Positions 25,038 to 34,162 of a stretch of DNA of 64,000 nt are shown here, one piece after another. Location of the stretch: NCBI RefSeq assembly GCF_002160055.1, contig NZ_NFJV01000003.1, positions 143,645-207,644 of the forward strand, written 5' to 3'. Every line of letters starts with the position of its first letter. Position 1 is the first letter of the stretch. The notes under the pieces are model-generated. The model saw nothing but the letters and a program-made list of their open reading frames with translations, searched no databases and was not told the DNA's origin. A program made the position numbers and the translations under genes. Source of the stretch: Mediterranea sp. An20 (lineage in GTDB: Bacteria; Bacteroidota; Bacteroidia; Bacteroidales; Bacteroidaceae).

Positions 25038-25727
25038 TCATTTGTTTAATGTGATGATGGGGCGCACCCGGTGCGCCTGTGTTTTCGGTGTCTCCTGCAT
25101 GGCTCCGCTGCCCAGCGAGTAGAGCCATGCCTTGGCGGTCTGCTGTCCTTCCACTTCTGTCGAGGTCCAGTACCAGCAGTCTTCGGTATCCGGATTCGGC
25201 AGAGGATCGCCGCCGCATTGCTCGATGACGGGATTCACGACCTCCCGTGCCGCGTACAGCAGCCGCATCTCCGCCACCGAGGGGATGAACGCGCTCTGTC
25301 CGTAAGGCCATCGGTCAATGACCGCTTCCGCCATCGGCGCAGACGTTTCCCGTGTGTCGTACAGGGCGAAGGTGTTCATGTTCCCGTCGTAGGCCTCCGT
25401 GTCGGCGGAGGTTCCCTGTTCCACGCCGAGGCTGTCCGCAAAAGCCGTGGGAACGATGTCCCACAGATAGACGGCGTAGCCGTTCCCTTCCGTCTCTCCG
25501 TGCCGCCCGGTGTCGAATACGACGGCCACGGCCTGCCTGCCGGATGCCTTGTACTTTTCATAGGTCCGGGCCTCGCCGTCGTCGCAGAGGACATGCCCGG
25601 GACGTACCGTCTTGTCCGGGGTCTCGATGTGCGCGTCGCAGGCGGCCAGTGCCATGCCTGCCGCCACCGCAATGATTAGATGTATCTTGTCTGTTCTCAT
25701 CTGTCCGTATTTTTTATTTTCCCTCAT
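25038..25727 (-). CDS. tra-operon lipoprotein with DUF1566-like domain
   Basis: A 229-residue protein with a lipobox (GMALAAC). The C-terminal half has FIPSVAEMRLLYAAREVVNP, CWYWTSTEVE and HRVRPI, the pattern of Lcl C-terminal/DUF1566 domains. ATG 25700 gives the best signal peptide; ATG 25727 is also possible. It lies inside the tra operon, so it may be exposed on the cell surface in mating pairs. Confidence 0.72.
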   Translation of the reverse strand: MRENKKYGQMRTDKIHLIIAVAAGMALAACDAHIETPDKTVRPGHVLCDDGEARTYEKYKASGRQAVAVVFDTGRHGETEGNGYAVYLWDIVPTAFADSLGVEQGTSADTEAYDGNMNTFALYDTRETSAPMAEAVIDRWPYGQSAFIPSVAEMRLLYAAREVVNPVIEQCGGDPLPNPDTEDCWYWTSTEVEGQQTAKAWLYSLGSGAMQETPKTQAHRVRPIITLNK

Positions 25728-25737
25728 TTTTTACTGT

Positions 25738-26250
25738 CTATCTTGTCGGCAGCTTCACGCCGAGCACGACACCCGCCCGCAGCAGGTCGGCCCCCTTTAT
25801 CATGATGTCGCCCTTCGCCTGCCAGAAGAACACCCAGCCCGACCGCAGCACATAGTTGTGTTCGTAGCCGAGGTGGATGCCGCCGAGGAATTTTCTCGTG
25901 TCGCTGCCGGCCGATGCCCCGATGCGCAGGTTGCCGTAGTGGTTCCTGCCGCGCACCACGCAGGGCTTGTAGGCCGCGCCGAAGCCGTAGGTGCGGTAGT
26001 TCCGCCAGAACGAGTCCGGGCAGACATGCCCGCATGTCTCACAGTCTTTCCACTGCAGGTAGCCGTTGGCAAAGAACTCCCAGGCGTTGTGGTAGTTCAT
26101 CTCGTGCTCGTAGGCAAGGGTCAGGTCCATGCCGTTCCGGTACAGCAGCCCGGCCCCGAGCGAGAGCCGCCCGGTGTTCCGCTGTGCCTGTGCGCCCGCC
26201 GCCATGCAGAGGCATGTTATCGCAAGGATTATTGTCTTTTTCATGCTCAT
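25738..26250 (-). CDS. traO: conjugal transfer protein TraO
   Basis: A 170-residue protein with a signal peptide (KTIILAITCLCMAAGAQAQ) and alternating hydrophobic strands typical of a small outer-membrane beta-barrel. Size, signal, and position just after traN fit TraO of Bacteroides conjugative transposons. The start overlaps the traN stop by 4 bp. Confidence 0.82.
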   Translation of the reverse strand: MSMKKTIILAITCLCMAAGAQAQRNTGRLSLGAGLLYRNGMDLTLAYEHEMNYHNAWEFFANGYLQWKDCETCGHVCPDSFWRNYRTYGFGAAYKPCVVRGRNHYGNLRIGASAGSDTRKFLGGIHLGYEHNYVLRSGWVFFWQAKGDIMIKGADLLRAGVVLGVKLPTR

Positions 26251-27095
26251 TCCTCCTCCAAAAGTGAATTGTCAAACGAATCGGCGGCAAGCACGTCCTC
26301 GTAGTCGATGTGCAGGCTGATGTTGCGCCCGCTGATCTGCTTCTCGGTCATCTCGACGGTCAGCACCTTGTCGTTGGGGAAGGTCATCTTCCGCACGACA
26401 ATCACGTTGCGGTAGCCCCGCTTGAACGATTGGGCCGGTTCCAGCACCATCGCCGGTTGCAGTTCGATGACCTGCGAGTTGGTCGCTTTCGACACTTTCT
26501 TGTCGGCGAGCTTCACCCGTATCTCGTCGATGTCGAAACGGATGTTGGTGCGGTTCTCGATGGAGAAGTCAATGAAGAAGTAGTCGCCGGCCGCATAGAT
26601 GTTGTTCAGCCGCATGGTCATGCGGTGCGCCTTGCTCGCCACGTTCCGTATCTTGGCCGGGGAGTTCCATATGCGTCTGGCCAGTCCGGTCATCTCCGCC
26701 GTGGACATGGAGACGGCGGGGTTGTGGTAGCCCTCCCGCTCCGCAGGCAGTATCTCCTTGTCGGTCACGGCCTCTTTCATCCGGGTGGTGTAGAGCAGCG
26801 CGTACTGCGTGCGGTAACGTTCCGTCACGATGGTCACGATGGCGAGCACCTCGCCGTCCTCATGCCCGGCCTCCTTGGGCTTCAGGCGGATGATGTTGTC
26901 AAGCGGCTGGTCGCCAGCCACCTTGTCTGTGGAGATGTCCACCAGACGCACCGGTTCCGATGCCGTGATGACGGTCGTCACCTGCTCGTTCACGGTGAGC
27001 AGTTCCATTTCCTCGTAGGTTTTCTGGGCTTTCGCCTCGTATGCGGCGCACAGTCCGGCCGCAAGGAGGAACAGGCCCGTCAGATGTCTGTTCAT
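26247..27095 (-). CDS. traN: conjugal transfer protein TraN (DUF4138, VirB9-like)
   Basis: A 282-residue protein with a signal peptide and the DUF4138 pattern: TTVITASEPVRLVDISTDKV near residue 41 and RTNIRFDIDEIRVKLADKKV near residue 183, then FKRGYRNVIVVRKMTFPNDK. TraN is the presumed outer-membrane-associated core component of the Bacteroides T4SS, equivalent to VirB9. It is intact here. Confidence 0.88.
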   Translation of the reverse strand: MNRHLTGLFLLAAGLCAAYEAKAQKTYEEMELLTVNEQVTTVITASEPVRLVDISTDKVAGDQPLDNIIRLKPKEAGHEDGEVLAIVTIVTERYRTQYALLYTTRMKEAVTDKEILPAEREGYHNPAVSMSTAEMTGLARRIWNSPAKIRNVASKAHRMTMRLNNIYAAGDYFFIDFSIENRTNIRFDIDEIRVKLADKKVSKATNSQVIELQPAMVLEPAQSFKRGYRNVIVVRKMTFPNDKVLTVEMTEKQISGRNISLHIDYEDVLAADSFDNSLLEEE

Positions 27096-27107
27096 GTCTT
27101 TGCCTTT

Positions 27108-27899
27108 TTATTGGTTTTTCTCGTTGTTCATTCTTTCCCTCTGTTCGATTTCTTCCCGTATCCGCCGCTCCGTGATGTCGCAATACTCCCTGTCTATCTC
27201 GAAGCCGACATACTGCCGCCCCGTCCGCAGGGCGGCGATGGCGGTCGTCCCGGAGCCGATGCAGTTGTCCAGCACGAGGTCGCCCTCGTCCGTGTAGGTC
27301 CGTATCAGGTACTCTATCAGGGCCACGGGCTTCTGCGTGGGATGGTAGAAGGCTCCCGTGCGGTGTTCCTTGGGCACGGACACCACCGAGGTCGGGTATT
27401 TGTCGTCGGCGATGCGCACCGGCGTGAGCTCCATGCCGCCGTAGCACCGGTTGGTGAAGCCTTCCGTCTTGCGGCGGCCGTGGTTCCGCTTCTCCGGCGG
27501 GCACGGCGTCATCTGGGGGTGGTACACCGGCAGTTTACGGTAGAACACCAGGATGTCCTCGTGCTGGCGCAGGGGCATCCGGTTGGCGTTCAGGTGGCCG
27601 CTCACCCTGTCCTTGTGCCAGACGAGGTTGTACCGCCAGAGCTTCGGCTGCGACAGCACCAGCTCCGCCGTGAACATCCCCTGCGCGAACAGGATGATGG
27701 GGCTGTCCGGCTTGGTGATTCTCAGGTACTGCTCCCACAAGGGGGCGAGCGGGATTTTCTGGTCCCACCGGGCCGCGCTGTTCTGGCGGTTCAGCACGCC
27801 GTAGGGCAAATCCGCTATCACGGCATCGACGCTGCGGTCCGCCATCCGCTTCATCCCCTCCAGGCAGTCCATGTTGTAGATGTGGTTCGTCTCTATCAT
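27108..27899 (-). CDS. DNA methyltransferase (N6-adenine/N4-cytosine) inside the tra operon
   Basis: A 263-residue methyltransferase from ATG 27899, which overlaps the previous stop by 4 bp; a start at 28019 would lie inside that gene. Motif IV is DLPYG (DPPY type), near residue 31. The target domain follows, then HPTQKPVALIEYLIRTY and motif I LDNCIGSGTTAIAALRTGRQ near residue 213. This beta-class order (IV before I) is typical of orphan methyltransferases on mobile elements. It may protect transferred DNA from restriction in the new host. Confidence 0.88.
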   Translation of the reverse strand: MIETNHIYNMDCLEGMKRMADRSVDAVIADLPYGVLNRQNSAARWDQKIPLAPLWEQYLRITKPDSPIILFAQGMFTAELVLSQPKLWRYNLVWHKDRVSGHLNANRMPLRQHEDILVFYRKLPVYHPQMTPCPPEKRNHGRRKTEGFTNRCYGGMELTPVRIADDKYPTSVVSVPKEHRTGAFYHPTQKPVALIEYLIRTYTDEGDLVLDNCIGSGTTAIAALRTGRQYVGFEIDREYCDITERRIREEIEQRERMNNEKNQ

Positions 27900-28240
27900 T
27901 TTGCTTCTTTTTCTATGGGTTCCGCACTTGCCCAGGTACAGTGTCCTGTCCGGGTCATCTTTATCTCGCATTTCCAAAGCGTGTCCGTTTCCGCCTGCTT
28001 GAAATTCACGTTGCCGCACCTCGGCCCGTAAAGGCCTGTCTCCTTTTGAAAGGCGAACAGGGCGATCTTCCGGCCGTCTTCCGTCTCAAAGTTGCAGATC
28101 AGGGCGTTGCGCTTCCTTTTGTTCCACCACCCGGTGCTGACGAGCCTCCCGATGAAGACCTCCGGCTTGTCCGGCTGCACATAGTCATCGTAATAAAAGC
28201 CGTCCGTCCCTTTGTGGAGTTTCGATAGGTCTCTTTCCAT
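27896..28240 (-). CDS. hypothetical tra-operon protein
   Basis: A 114-residue soluble protein with a compact beta-rich sequence (RNALICNFETEDGRKIALFA). No family recognised. Between traM and the methyltransferase gene and overlapping the latter by 4 bp, so translationally coupled. Confidence 0.65.
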   Translation of the reverse strand: MERDLSKLHKGTDGFYYDDYVQPDKPEVFIGRLVSTGWWNKRKRNALICNFETEDGRKIALFAFQKETGLYGPRCGNVNFKQAETDTLWKCEIKMTRTGHCTWASAEPIEKEAK

Positions 28241-28258
28241 GATGCTGTATAATGGCTG

Positions 28259-29407
28259 TCATTGTTTCCGGTTTCCGTTCACCAAATACACGAAGGTGCC
28301 GTATTTCAGCTTCACCTTGTTTTTCCTGATGGCCTTGCTGATGGCGTTGCTCGTCTTCTGGTAGGCGTTCTGCACGGCCTGCATGCCCCATTGGGCGAGG
28401 CTGTTGCCGTAGCCGCCGGTGTTCATGCTCAGGTTGCCCGACATCGCGCTGCTGGCCACGTCCTTGCCCGTCTCGCGGAAGCTGCTCTCCGGCACATACA
28501 GCCCTTCCAGGCCGTCGGTGTCGTACAGCGAGAGGCTGACCTTGACCAGCTCGTCATCCACGAGGATGCTGCTGATGCTGCCTTTCACACGCCCGGACGA
28601 GAAGCCGCTGACCGTGGCGTACAGGTAGGTGCCTTTCCGGACGGTGCTTCCGTCTATCTCCACATCGTCCAGCAGGCGCAGACGCACACGCGAGCCGTCC
28701 ACGGCCTTGATGTCCTCGTCGATGATGGCCTGGATGAGCCTGGGCTCTTGGCTGCTCCGGTCGAGCGTGTGGAAGTAGTCCGAGGATGCCTTGGCTTTCT
28801 TCACTACCTCGCTGGCCCTGTCGTCCTCGCCGGGGGCTTTCACGGCCCGGCTGTCCTCGTCTATGATGCCCTCTGCCTGCGGTTCCGCCGGTGGCGGCGC
28901 GGCTTGGGCCGTGTCCGTTTCCGCAGGCGGGGTCACTTCCTGCCGCCCGCGCAGCCTTGCTTCGGCAAGGGCTTTCTCCAGTTCCGCGAGGGCTTCTTCC
29001 TCCCGTGTCTTGGCGTCGGCTGCTTCCTCCGCCATACTCTTTTCCTGTTCGAGTTCTCCGAGCAGGGCGATGTCGTCTTCGGTGTATTTCGATTCATATT
29101 CTTCCTTGTTTTCATCGGGTTCGTCCCTTTCAATGTTGTCCACGGCCGTGTAGTCCTGTATCCGGCCCCATGATTTCGTCATGTTCTCGTATTTGCTGCC
29201 TATGCCCTCGTCCCTGATGGTGGCCTCCGGCAGTTCCGGGTTCAGGAACTCGGTGGTCTGCAGCGCGGTGTCCTGCACCTCGGCCTTTCCGGTGCGGAAC
29301 AGGTCGAAGACGAAGTACGACGTGCCGAGCAGCGGCAGGTAGAGGATGGCCGGAAGCATGTACTTCGGCTGCCTGAAATTGATTTTCTCCAGTATGCTCA
29401 TCGTCAT
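28259..29407 (-). CDS. traM: conjugative transposon protein TraM (VirB10-like)
   Basis: A 382-residue protein with one N-terminal membrane helix (LPAILYLPLLGTSYFVFDLF), a long acidic and Glu/Ala/Pro-rich linker (about residues 95-190), and a C-terminal beta domain (GSRVRLRLLDDVEIDGSTVR, GTYLYATVSGFSSGRVKGSI). This VirB10-like layout is TraM of Bacteroides conjugative transposons; it spans the periplasm. Start at 29407 or the ATG two codons downstream. Confidence 0.9.
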   Translation of the reverse strand: MTMSILEKINFRQPKYMLPAILYLPLLGTSYFVFDLFRTGKAEVQDTALQTTEFLNPELPEATIRDEGIGSKYENMTKSWGRIQDYTAVDNIERDEPDENKEEYESKYTEDDIALLGELEQEKSMAEEAADAKTREEEALAELEKALAEARLRGRQEVTPPAETDTAQAAPPPAEPQAEGIIDEDSRAVKAPGEDDRASEVVKKAKASSDYFHTLDRSSQEPRLIQAIIDEDIKAVDGSRVRLRLLDDVEIDGSTVRKGTYLYATVSGFSSGRVKGSISSILVDDELVKVSLSLYDTDGLEGLYVPESSFRETGKDVASSAMSGNLSMNTGGYGNSLAQWGMQAVQNAYQKTSNAISKAIRKNKVKLKYGTFVYLVNGNRKQ

Positions 29408-29760
29408 TGTTCTTTAGGTGGTTGTACATACGGTCCGGACGGCCGGTGCCTTTCCCGCAGGATGCTGTCCTGCATCTCGGTGGCTGTCCGCTTCGCGGGC
29501 TGGCGGTGGTACACGGCGGTCAGCCGGTAGATGTTCCATGCCAGACCTGTGGCGAGGAAGGCAAAGACGATGACCAGAAAGAGGGTGCGGTGCACGTTGG
29601 CGAAGCCCTGCACCTTGGCGGCGGCCTTGTCTATCCGCGTCGCCTTGGCGAACCTCCGCCCGGCATCCACCTCCCGTTCGTAGCGTTCCTTGTATTGCGG
29701 GTCATGCTTGTCCGGCATCTTCTCGCCGAGCAGCATGCGTCTGAATCCTTTGATGTTCAT
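29404..29760 (-). CDS. traL: conjugal transfer protein TraL-like
   Basis: A 118-residue protein with one transmembrane helix (RTLFLVIVFAFLATGLAWNI, about residues 58-77), a basic cytoplasmic N-terminus and a short outer tail. Position between traK and traM gives the TraL name; the sequence alone is weak. The stop overlaps the traM start by 4 bp. Confidence 0.72.
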   Translation of the reverse strand: MNIKGFRRMLLGEKMPDKHDPQYKERYEREVDAGRRFAKATRIDKAAAKVQGFANVHRTLFLVIVFAFLATGLAWNIYRLTAVYHRQPAKRTATEMQDSILRERHRPSGPYVQPPKEQ

Positions 29761-29773
29761 GGTCGTGCCTCCT

Positions 29774-30159
29774 TTAATAGCTGTTCTTTGTCTTCTGCTC
29801 GATGTCCCTGTTCAGCAGCGTGCGCCAGTTCACGATGAGCAGCCCGTGGGGGTTGTTCTCCGTGCGCGGCACGCGCTTGAGCTGTCCGGCAGTGACCAGC
29901 TCGCGCATCAGGATGTTGCTCCGGCGCTCGATGCGCTGCCGTCCGTAGTAGGTGAACTCCATTTTCTCACGGTCGAAGCGGATGCTGTCGCAGAAGATGC
30001 TGAACACCGCACTCGTGCCCATGATATTCGAGTAGAAACCTTTTTCCTTCAGCGTATTGTACTGCGCAAGTCCGGTCTCGTCCACTAAGTACATGGCCTT
30101 CTCCATCGTGTAGCGGATGTATTTGTCGTCCGGCGCCAGCGTGAAGAAGTAATGGTGGA
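29774..30159 (-). pseudogene. traK: traK, 3' part (interrupted by element A)
   Basis: The C-terminal two thirds of TraK (from HHYFFTLAPDDKYIRYTMEK to RTLLNRDIEQKTKNSY). The 5' part is at 44590-44828. Joining both across the 10-bp repeat TAATGGTGGA restores an unbroken protein of about 205 residues, the usual TraK (VirB8-like) size. The first codons of the apparent open frame (to 30181) come from element A. Confidence 0.85.
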
Positions 30160-30224
30160 CTTTCTTTATAAAGCAGTACAAATAATTGTAATACAGTTAG
30201 TTATGTAAATTGCAAAATATAAGA

Positions 30225-30232
30225 GTAACAAA
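30225..30232. repeat. GTAACAAA motif at left end of element A
   Basis: The same 8-mer occurs at 44433 and 44456 at the right end of A and at 46506 at the left end of B. Possible recombinase arm site. Confidence 0.35.
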
Positions 30233-30438
30233 TAAGACACATTGGAGGTGATTTATAAGAACTCAAAAGAATTTTGCTTCTTTTATTAGGTAGAAGAGTG
30301 AGAGAAAATGTGGTTGCTTTGCTAATTCAGAGGTATGGATGTTGTGGCAAATTCTAAAAATATCGATAAGTTTATACTTATGACAGCTCATTTCCTCAAA
30401 AAAGTAGAATATAAATGCTTTATTCAGAGTAAAATTAC

Positions 30439-30446
30439 TAACTTTG
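30439..30446 (+). promoter_or_regulatory. Bacteroides -7 box of the leader RNA, element A
   Basis: TAACTTTG fits the TAnnTTTG consensus. It predicts transcription from about 30453, at the first paired base of the RNA. The same box precedes the element B copy. Confidence 0.7.
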
Positions 30447-30451
30447 CAATT

Positions 30452-30766
30452 GTCCCTCACGCCAGCACCATTTTATAATGGTGCGGATGGGTGGGACACC
30501 ATACACATACAGGCGTTTACTGAACGCTTTGGTTTTGACAATGTAAGAATCTCGCACGTTCAAACTGTTCGTCAAAAACAAAGCAACGTGAACGCCCCTG
30601 GGGATGTTTATATATGCCCTAACTGCGCTTTCTGTTAAAGTGCGGAAAGGGAGAATTATATTATAAGCATCGGCGTGGGGCTTTCGACGTTGCTCGTTTC
30701 GACGAACAGGGCAATGCGAGAGCCTTTACATTGTGGAACGAGCAACAGGACTGGCTCCACGTTTTG
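30452..30766 (+). ncRNA. structured leader RNA, element A copy
   Basis: About 315 nt without a plausible gene. Helices visible: 5' stem-loop GCACCATT/AATGGTGC (30464-30483); hairpin GCGTT/AACGC (30513-30527); long-range helix TCTCGCA (30550-30556)/TGCGAGA (30715-30721) and CTGTTCGTC (30565-30573)/GACGAACAG (30701-30709); and GTTGCTCGTT (30689-30698)/AACGAGCAAC (30737-30746), closed by CGTGG (30674-30678)/CCACG (30757-30761), crossing the former (pseudoknot). It ends GTTTTG. All except the loops recur in element B with compensating changes. No known RNA class recognised. The first cargo gene begins 72 nt further on. Confidence 0.82.
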
Positions 30767-30837
30767 TGTGTATATGGAGCGAAAAAATTAAAACATCAGA
30801 ACAGTTGGGAGTCGCTGTTTTTTGAAAACAGAGAATT

Positions 30838-32139
30838 ATGCGACTTGAAAAATGGTTCATTTCTAATTTGGACGATTCCCAAAGAAAGATCATAGTCCAA
30901 AGTATCAATGATGATATAATTGTACAAGGTGCGGCTGGAAGTGGAAAAACAAATTTGGCAATACATCGTGCTTTGCAAGCAAAAGGGAAAGGTAGCTATG
31001 CAATAGTGATCTTTACTGTTGCTCTAAAACGTATGATAGCTTATGGCATGCAAGCTCTTGGATTAGATAAAGAACGTATAGCTTATGAATGGGCTTGGAC
31101 TAATAGGGGCTTTGATTTGACCGGCGATGTTTACTGGGAAAGAGGGAATAGAAATATTTTATACTTAGTAAATGATTTGGATATTAGGAAATTTGTTCGC
31201 TCTGAAAAATCACCGACTTCATATGGGATTGATTTTGCGGATTGGGTCGATTATAGATTTTATAATGCTTTTGGTAGACGTGTTAGTTGGTTCGAAGAAA
31301 CAACATATACATCAGGCTTTGATGTAACAAATATAGAAAAGTTTGAATTGATACCCAGTGGAACAATGTATAAACAGTCGGAAGATGTGATTGATTATTT
31401 AATCATAGATGAGGCACAAGACTTCAATATTTTAGATTACAATAGCAAAATTATCCCTCATAAAGGGAAAAGTCTTTCGTTGTTTGGTGATTCTGTACAA
31501 CAGATGAATTATAAAGGAAGTTCAATAGATGAAATTGCAAGTGTATTAAATTATAAAAGGTTTACTTTAGAATATAATTATCGTTTACCTAAGTCTATAG
31601 CTAAGGTAGCTCAACAACTTCAAGATATCAAAATAGATTTACTAACAAATAATCTAAAAGACGGAGGAAACAGTGATTATCCTAATTATCCCAAACCTAC
31701 AATAACAAAATATTCATCGAAGGAAAAAGAACTTGAAGGTATTGTAAATCGAATAAAAATGGAAGATTTAGACGATGTAGCAATACTTCTCCCAAATGAA
31801 GAAGATGTTCGTGAAGTTAACAAATATTTAAATGACCGTGGTATAAAAACGCAAGTACATTACAGAACTGGAAAAGTTGTGCCATTTCGTACAATAAATA
31901 CATTGGATTTTTCAAACAATGACTTACCATGCATCTTAACATATTATGCGGCGAAAGGTTCTGAGTTTGACAATGTGTTTGTACCATTTGCAAATGAAGC
32001 CAATGGATGCACACGCAATTCTTTTTATGTTGCTTGTACAAGATCCTCGCGTAGTTTATATATATCCTATGCGGGTAAGCGCATCTCATATCTAAACAAT
32101 GTTTCTCCTGATTTTGTCGTAGAAAACGAAATACAATAG
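30838..32139 (+). CDS. superfamily 1 (UvrD/Rep-like) DNA helicase, compact
   Basis: A 433-residue helicase with Walker A GAAGSGKT (31-38), DEAQD (191-195), motif III SLFGDSVQQM, motif IV EYNYRL (245-250), motif V YYAAKGSEFDNV and motif VI VACTRSSRSLYISY. It is shorter than UvrD (over 600 residues), lacking large 1B/2B insertions, like UvrD-like helicases of mobile defence cassettes. First gene of the AT-rich cargo operon of element A and followed 5 bp later by a coiled-coil protein gene. Role in phage or plasmid defence is inferred. Confidence 0.82.
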   Translation: MRLEKWFISNLDDSQRKIIVQSINDDIIVQGAAGSGKTNLAIHRALQAKGKGSYAIVIFTVALKRMIAYGMQALGLDKERIAYEWAWTNRGFDLTGDVYWERGNRNILYLVNDLDIRKFVRSEKSPTSYGIDFADWVDYRFYNAFGRRVSWFEETTYTSGFDVTNIEKFELIPSGTMYKQSEDVIDYLIIDEAQDFNILDYNSKIIPHKGKSLSLFGDSVQQMNYKGSSIDEIASVLNYKRFTLEYNYRLPKSIAKVAQQLQDIKIDLLTNNLKDGGNSDYPNYPKPTITKYSSKEKELEGIVNRIKMEDLDDVAILLPNEEDVREVNKYLNDRGIKTQVHYRTGKVVPFRTINTLDFSNNDLPCILTYYAAKGSEFDNVFVPFANEANGCTRNSFYVACTRSSRSLYISYAGKRISYLNNVSPDFVVENEIQ

Positions 32140-32144
32140 TTATT

Positions 32145-33926
32145 ATGCAGTACTATATAAATGTAACATCGTGGAACCTTTTAGAATCATTCGTAACTGA
32201 AAGTCTGTCACCATTCGCATTTTATCAAAAACGTAATTTTGGTAATAATTTGAGTCGGTACTTAGATAAGGCTAATGAAAAAACTAATTATTTGATTTTA
32301 TCAACAAAAGATCAAGGAGGTGATTATGTAATCAAGATAGATGAAAATCTGTTAGATACTTCCTGTATATTTCCCATACGAAAAAGTAAAACTTTGTTTA
32401 TTTACAGCAAAACAATCTTTTATAAAAAAGGGAGTGTTATGTTCAGATTTTCATCTGAAGATTTACGAGATTCACTTATAGCTGAATCACAAATATTGTC
32501 TGAAGTAAAATGTATTGAGAAATATTCTTCAGACTTCTTTGTTGAATTTGTAAAACAAGTGGACACCAAAGAGCAGTCGAAAAGAAATGGGGATAATCCT
32601 TTTTCATTCCAACAAGATGAATTTATAGAGCAGGACAATATATATAATAAAATCAAAGGAGCAATAGTCTCTTATGTTCGTGGAGCATCTTCTTCGGTAA
32701 AGGGGGATATGCAAATTTTAACCATCAAAACTACGGATTTAAAGAATGATTTTGCAGGACTTAATACATCAATTATGGTAAATGAATGTTCCGTATCAAA
32801 TACGAGCAATTTCATCCATTTAATTAGGGAATGCAAGGATTTATATTTAAGAACGATAAAGAAACAAACTAATCTTTTTGATATTATCGAACAGCAGTTT
32901 TGTGAAATTGTAAAACTTGCATCAAAACGAGAAGCAGAAATATCAAGCTTTTACAGTCTTGATAAAAAGGAACGTGAAAACTCCTTGTTACGTGAAAAAG
33001 AAGATCTTGAAAACAAACTTTTTAGCATTGAATCGGAAACAGAACTTGCTAAATTAAACGAAGAACTTGGGCTTATTAAAGCTGAAGAAAAAGAAAGAGG
33101 AAAATTGTGTGGTAAATCTCGTAAATACTATGAAAAAGGAACAGAAAAATATAATCGGAAAAAGTTTCTCCAATTTGAAATAAAAAGATTTGAAGAAAGT
33201 CATGAAGAATATCGTAGTCTAAAGAATCGTATTGCTGACATAAGGCAGCAATTATCTAACTTGACAAATGTTCCTACGACATACGACGCAGCTATTAGCG
33301 CGTTGTTTGTGCGAATAAGTGACATCATCAATGATGTCTTGCGCAATATTAAATCTAACATTGAGCCCACATCAGAAATAGATTATTCAGTTTTGAGTAT
33401 GTCTGAGATTCCATTTCTAAATGTGACTATTCCAAACTGTTCGCAGGCAGAACTTGATTTCTTAAATGTTACTTTAAGAGAAATATTCCTATTGGGAAAT
33501 TCTAATATATCAGAGGCATATATATTGAATTTGATTGTTGCAGCGGCTACGGATTTTAAATCATTCCCTGCTGCAACTACAAAGGAAGGACAACTTATGA
33601 TAAGTACATTGCAAACGTATTGGAAATATAAAAACAATAAAGTTTCAGGATTTGAAATACCATGTAACCTACCTGTGTTTTCTTCAATAATGGCATTTTT
33701 TGTAAAGCCTTTTGGATTTGATCAAATGGAGAGATTTATGCAAAATAGGGGCATCAATTACAAACAATACGGTTTTATGCTTTGGGGGTGTGCCATTGGA
33801 TATGCTTCTCTTCCCAAAACATTTACTAATTTGCTTTATTCAAATGATAATATATATAAGAAAATGGATGAGTATCTATTTTCAGTACATAAAAATATTG
33901 AATTGCAACGCCCCTGCAATCAATAG
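32145..33926 (+). CDS. large coiled-coil protein partner of the helicase
   Basis: A 593-residue soluble protein. Residues about 1-160 are alpha/beta; a coiled coil runs from about 265 to 375 (KKERENSLLREKEDLENKLF, ELGLIKAEEKERGKLCGKSR); the C-terminal 200 residues are helical and compact. No family recognised. The gene follows the helicase with a 5-bp gap, so the two are co-expressed and probably act together, as sensor and effector or as a complex on DNA. Confidence 0.65.
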   Translation: MQYYINVTSWNLLESFVTESLSPFAFYQKRNFGNNLSRYLDKANEKTNYLILSTKDQGGDYVIKIDENLLDTSCIFPIRKSKTLFIYSKTIFYKKGSVMFRFSSEDLRDSLIAESQILSEVKCIEKYSSDFFVEFVKQVDTKEQSKRNGDNPFSFQQDEFIEQDNIYNKIKGAIVSYVRGASSSVKGDMQILTIKTTDLKNDFAGLNTSIMVNECSVSNTSNFIHLIRECKDLYLRTIKKQTNLFDIIEQQFCEIVKLASKREAEISSFYSLDKKERENSLLREKEDLENKLFSIESETELAKLNEELGLIKAEEKERGKLCGKSRKYYEKGTEKYNRKKFLQFEIKRFEESHEEYRSLKNRIADIRQQLSNLTNVPTTYDAAISALFVRISDIINDVLRNIKSNIEPTSEIDYSVLSMSEIPFLNVTIPNCSQAELDFLNVTLREIFLLGNSNISEAYILNLIVAAATDFKSFPAATTKEGQLMISTLQTYWKYKNNKVSGFEIPCNLPVFSSIMAFFVKPFGFDQMERFMQNRGINYKQYGFMLWGCAIGYASLPKTFTNLLYSNDNIYKKMDEYLFSVHKNIELQRPCNQ

Positions 33927-33958
33927 GAAAAGTAAAAAGGGGCTAAATTTACAATCTT

Positions 33959-34147
33959 ATGGGAGTCTTAAAACTTTCCGTGCTTGAAGAGCAGAACAAA
34001 GAGTTAAAAAAGAAGATGAGGATTGTTTCAAAAGATGGCAAGCCTTATCATGTGTCTAACTGTGGATGTCCATGTGAATGCTTCATTAAAGAAGGCGAAA
34101 TTCGTATGGATGACATAGAGGTTTCTGCCAGTTGGAATATAGACTAA
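33959..34147 (+). CDS. Cys-rich peptide, probable RiPP precursor
   Basis: A 62-residue peptide. The N-terminal leader (VLKLSVLEEQNKELKKKM) resembles the leaders of the GG-Bacteroidales natural product precursors, and the core region has SNCGCPCECF (Cys at about residues 35, 37, 39 and 41). The usual Gly-Gly cleavage site is absent. It directly precedes a radical SAM/SPASM maturase. ATG at 33959. The RiPP role is inferred from composition and neighbours. Confidence 0.65.
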   Translation: MGVLKLSVLEEQNKELKKKMRIVSKDGKPYHVSNCGCPCECFIKEGEIRMDDIEVSASWNID

Positions 34148-34162
34148 TCTGTTCTTTAGCAT

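Noticed and set aside
26310..28031. A 573-codon plus-strand open frame
   Set aside because: Antisense to traN, the methyltransferase gene and its neighbour; it shows no domain pattern, while the minus strand does.
30452..30766. Group I or II intron, tmRNA, RNase P RNA, or a retron RNA
   Set aside because: I see none of the hallmark motifs of these RNAs, and no reverse transcriptase or intron protein is nearby.
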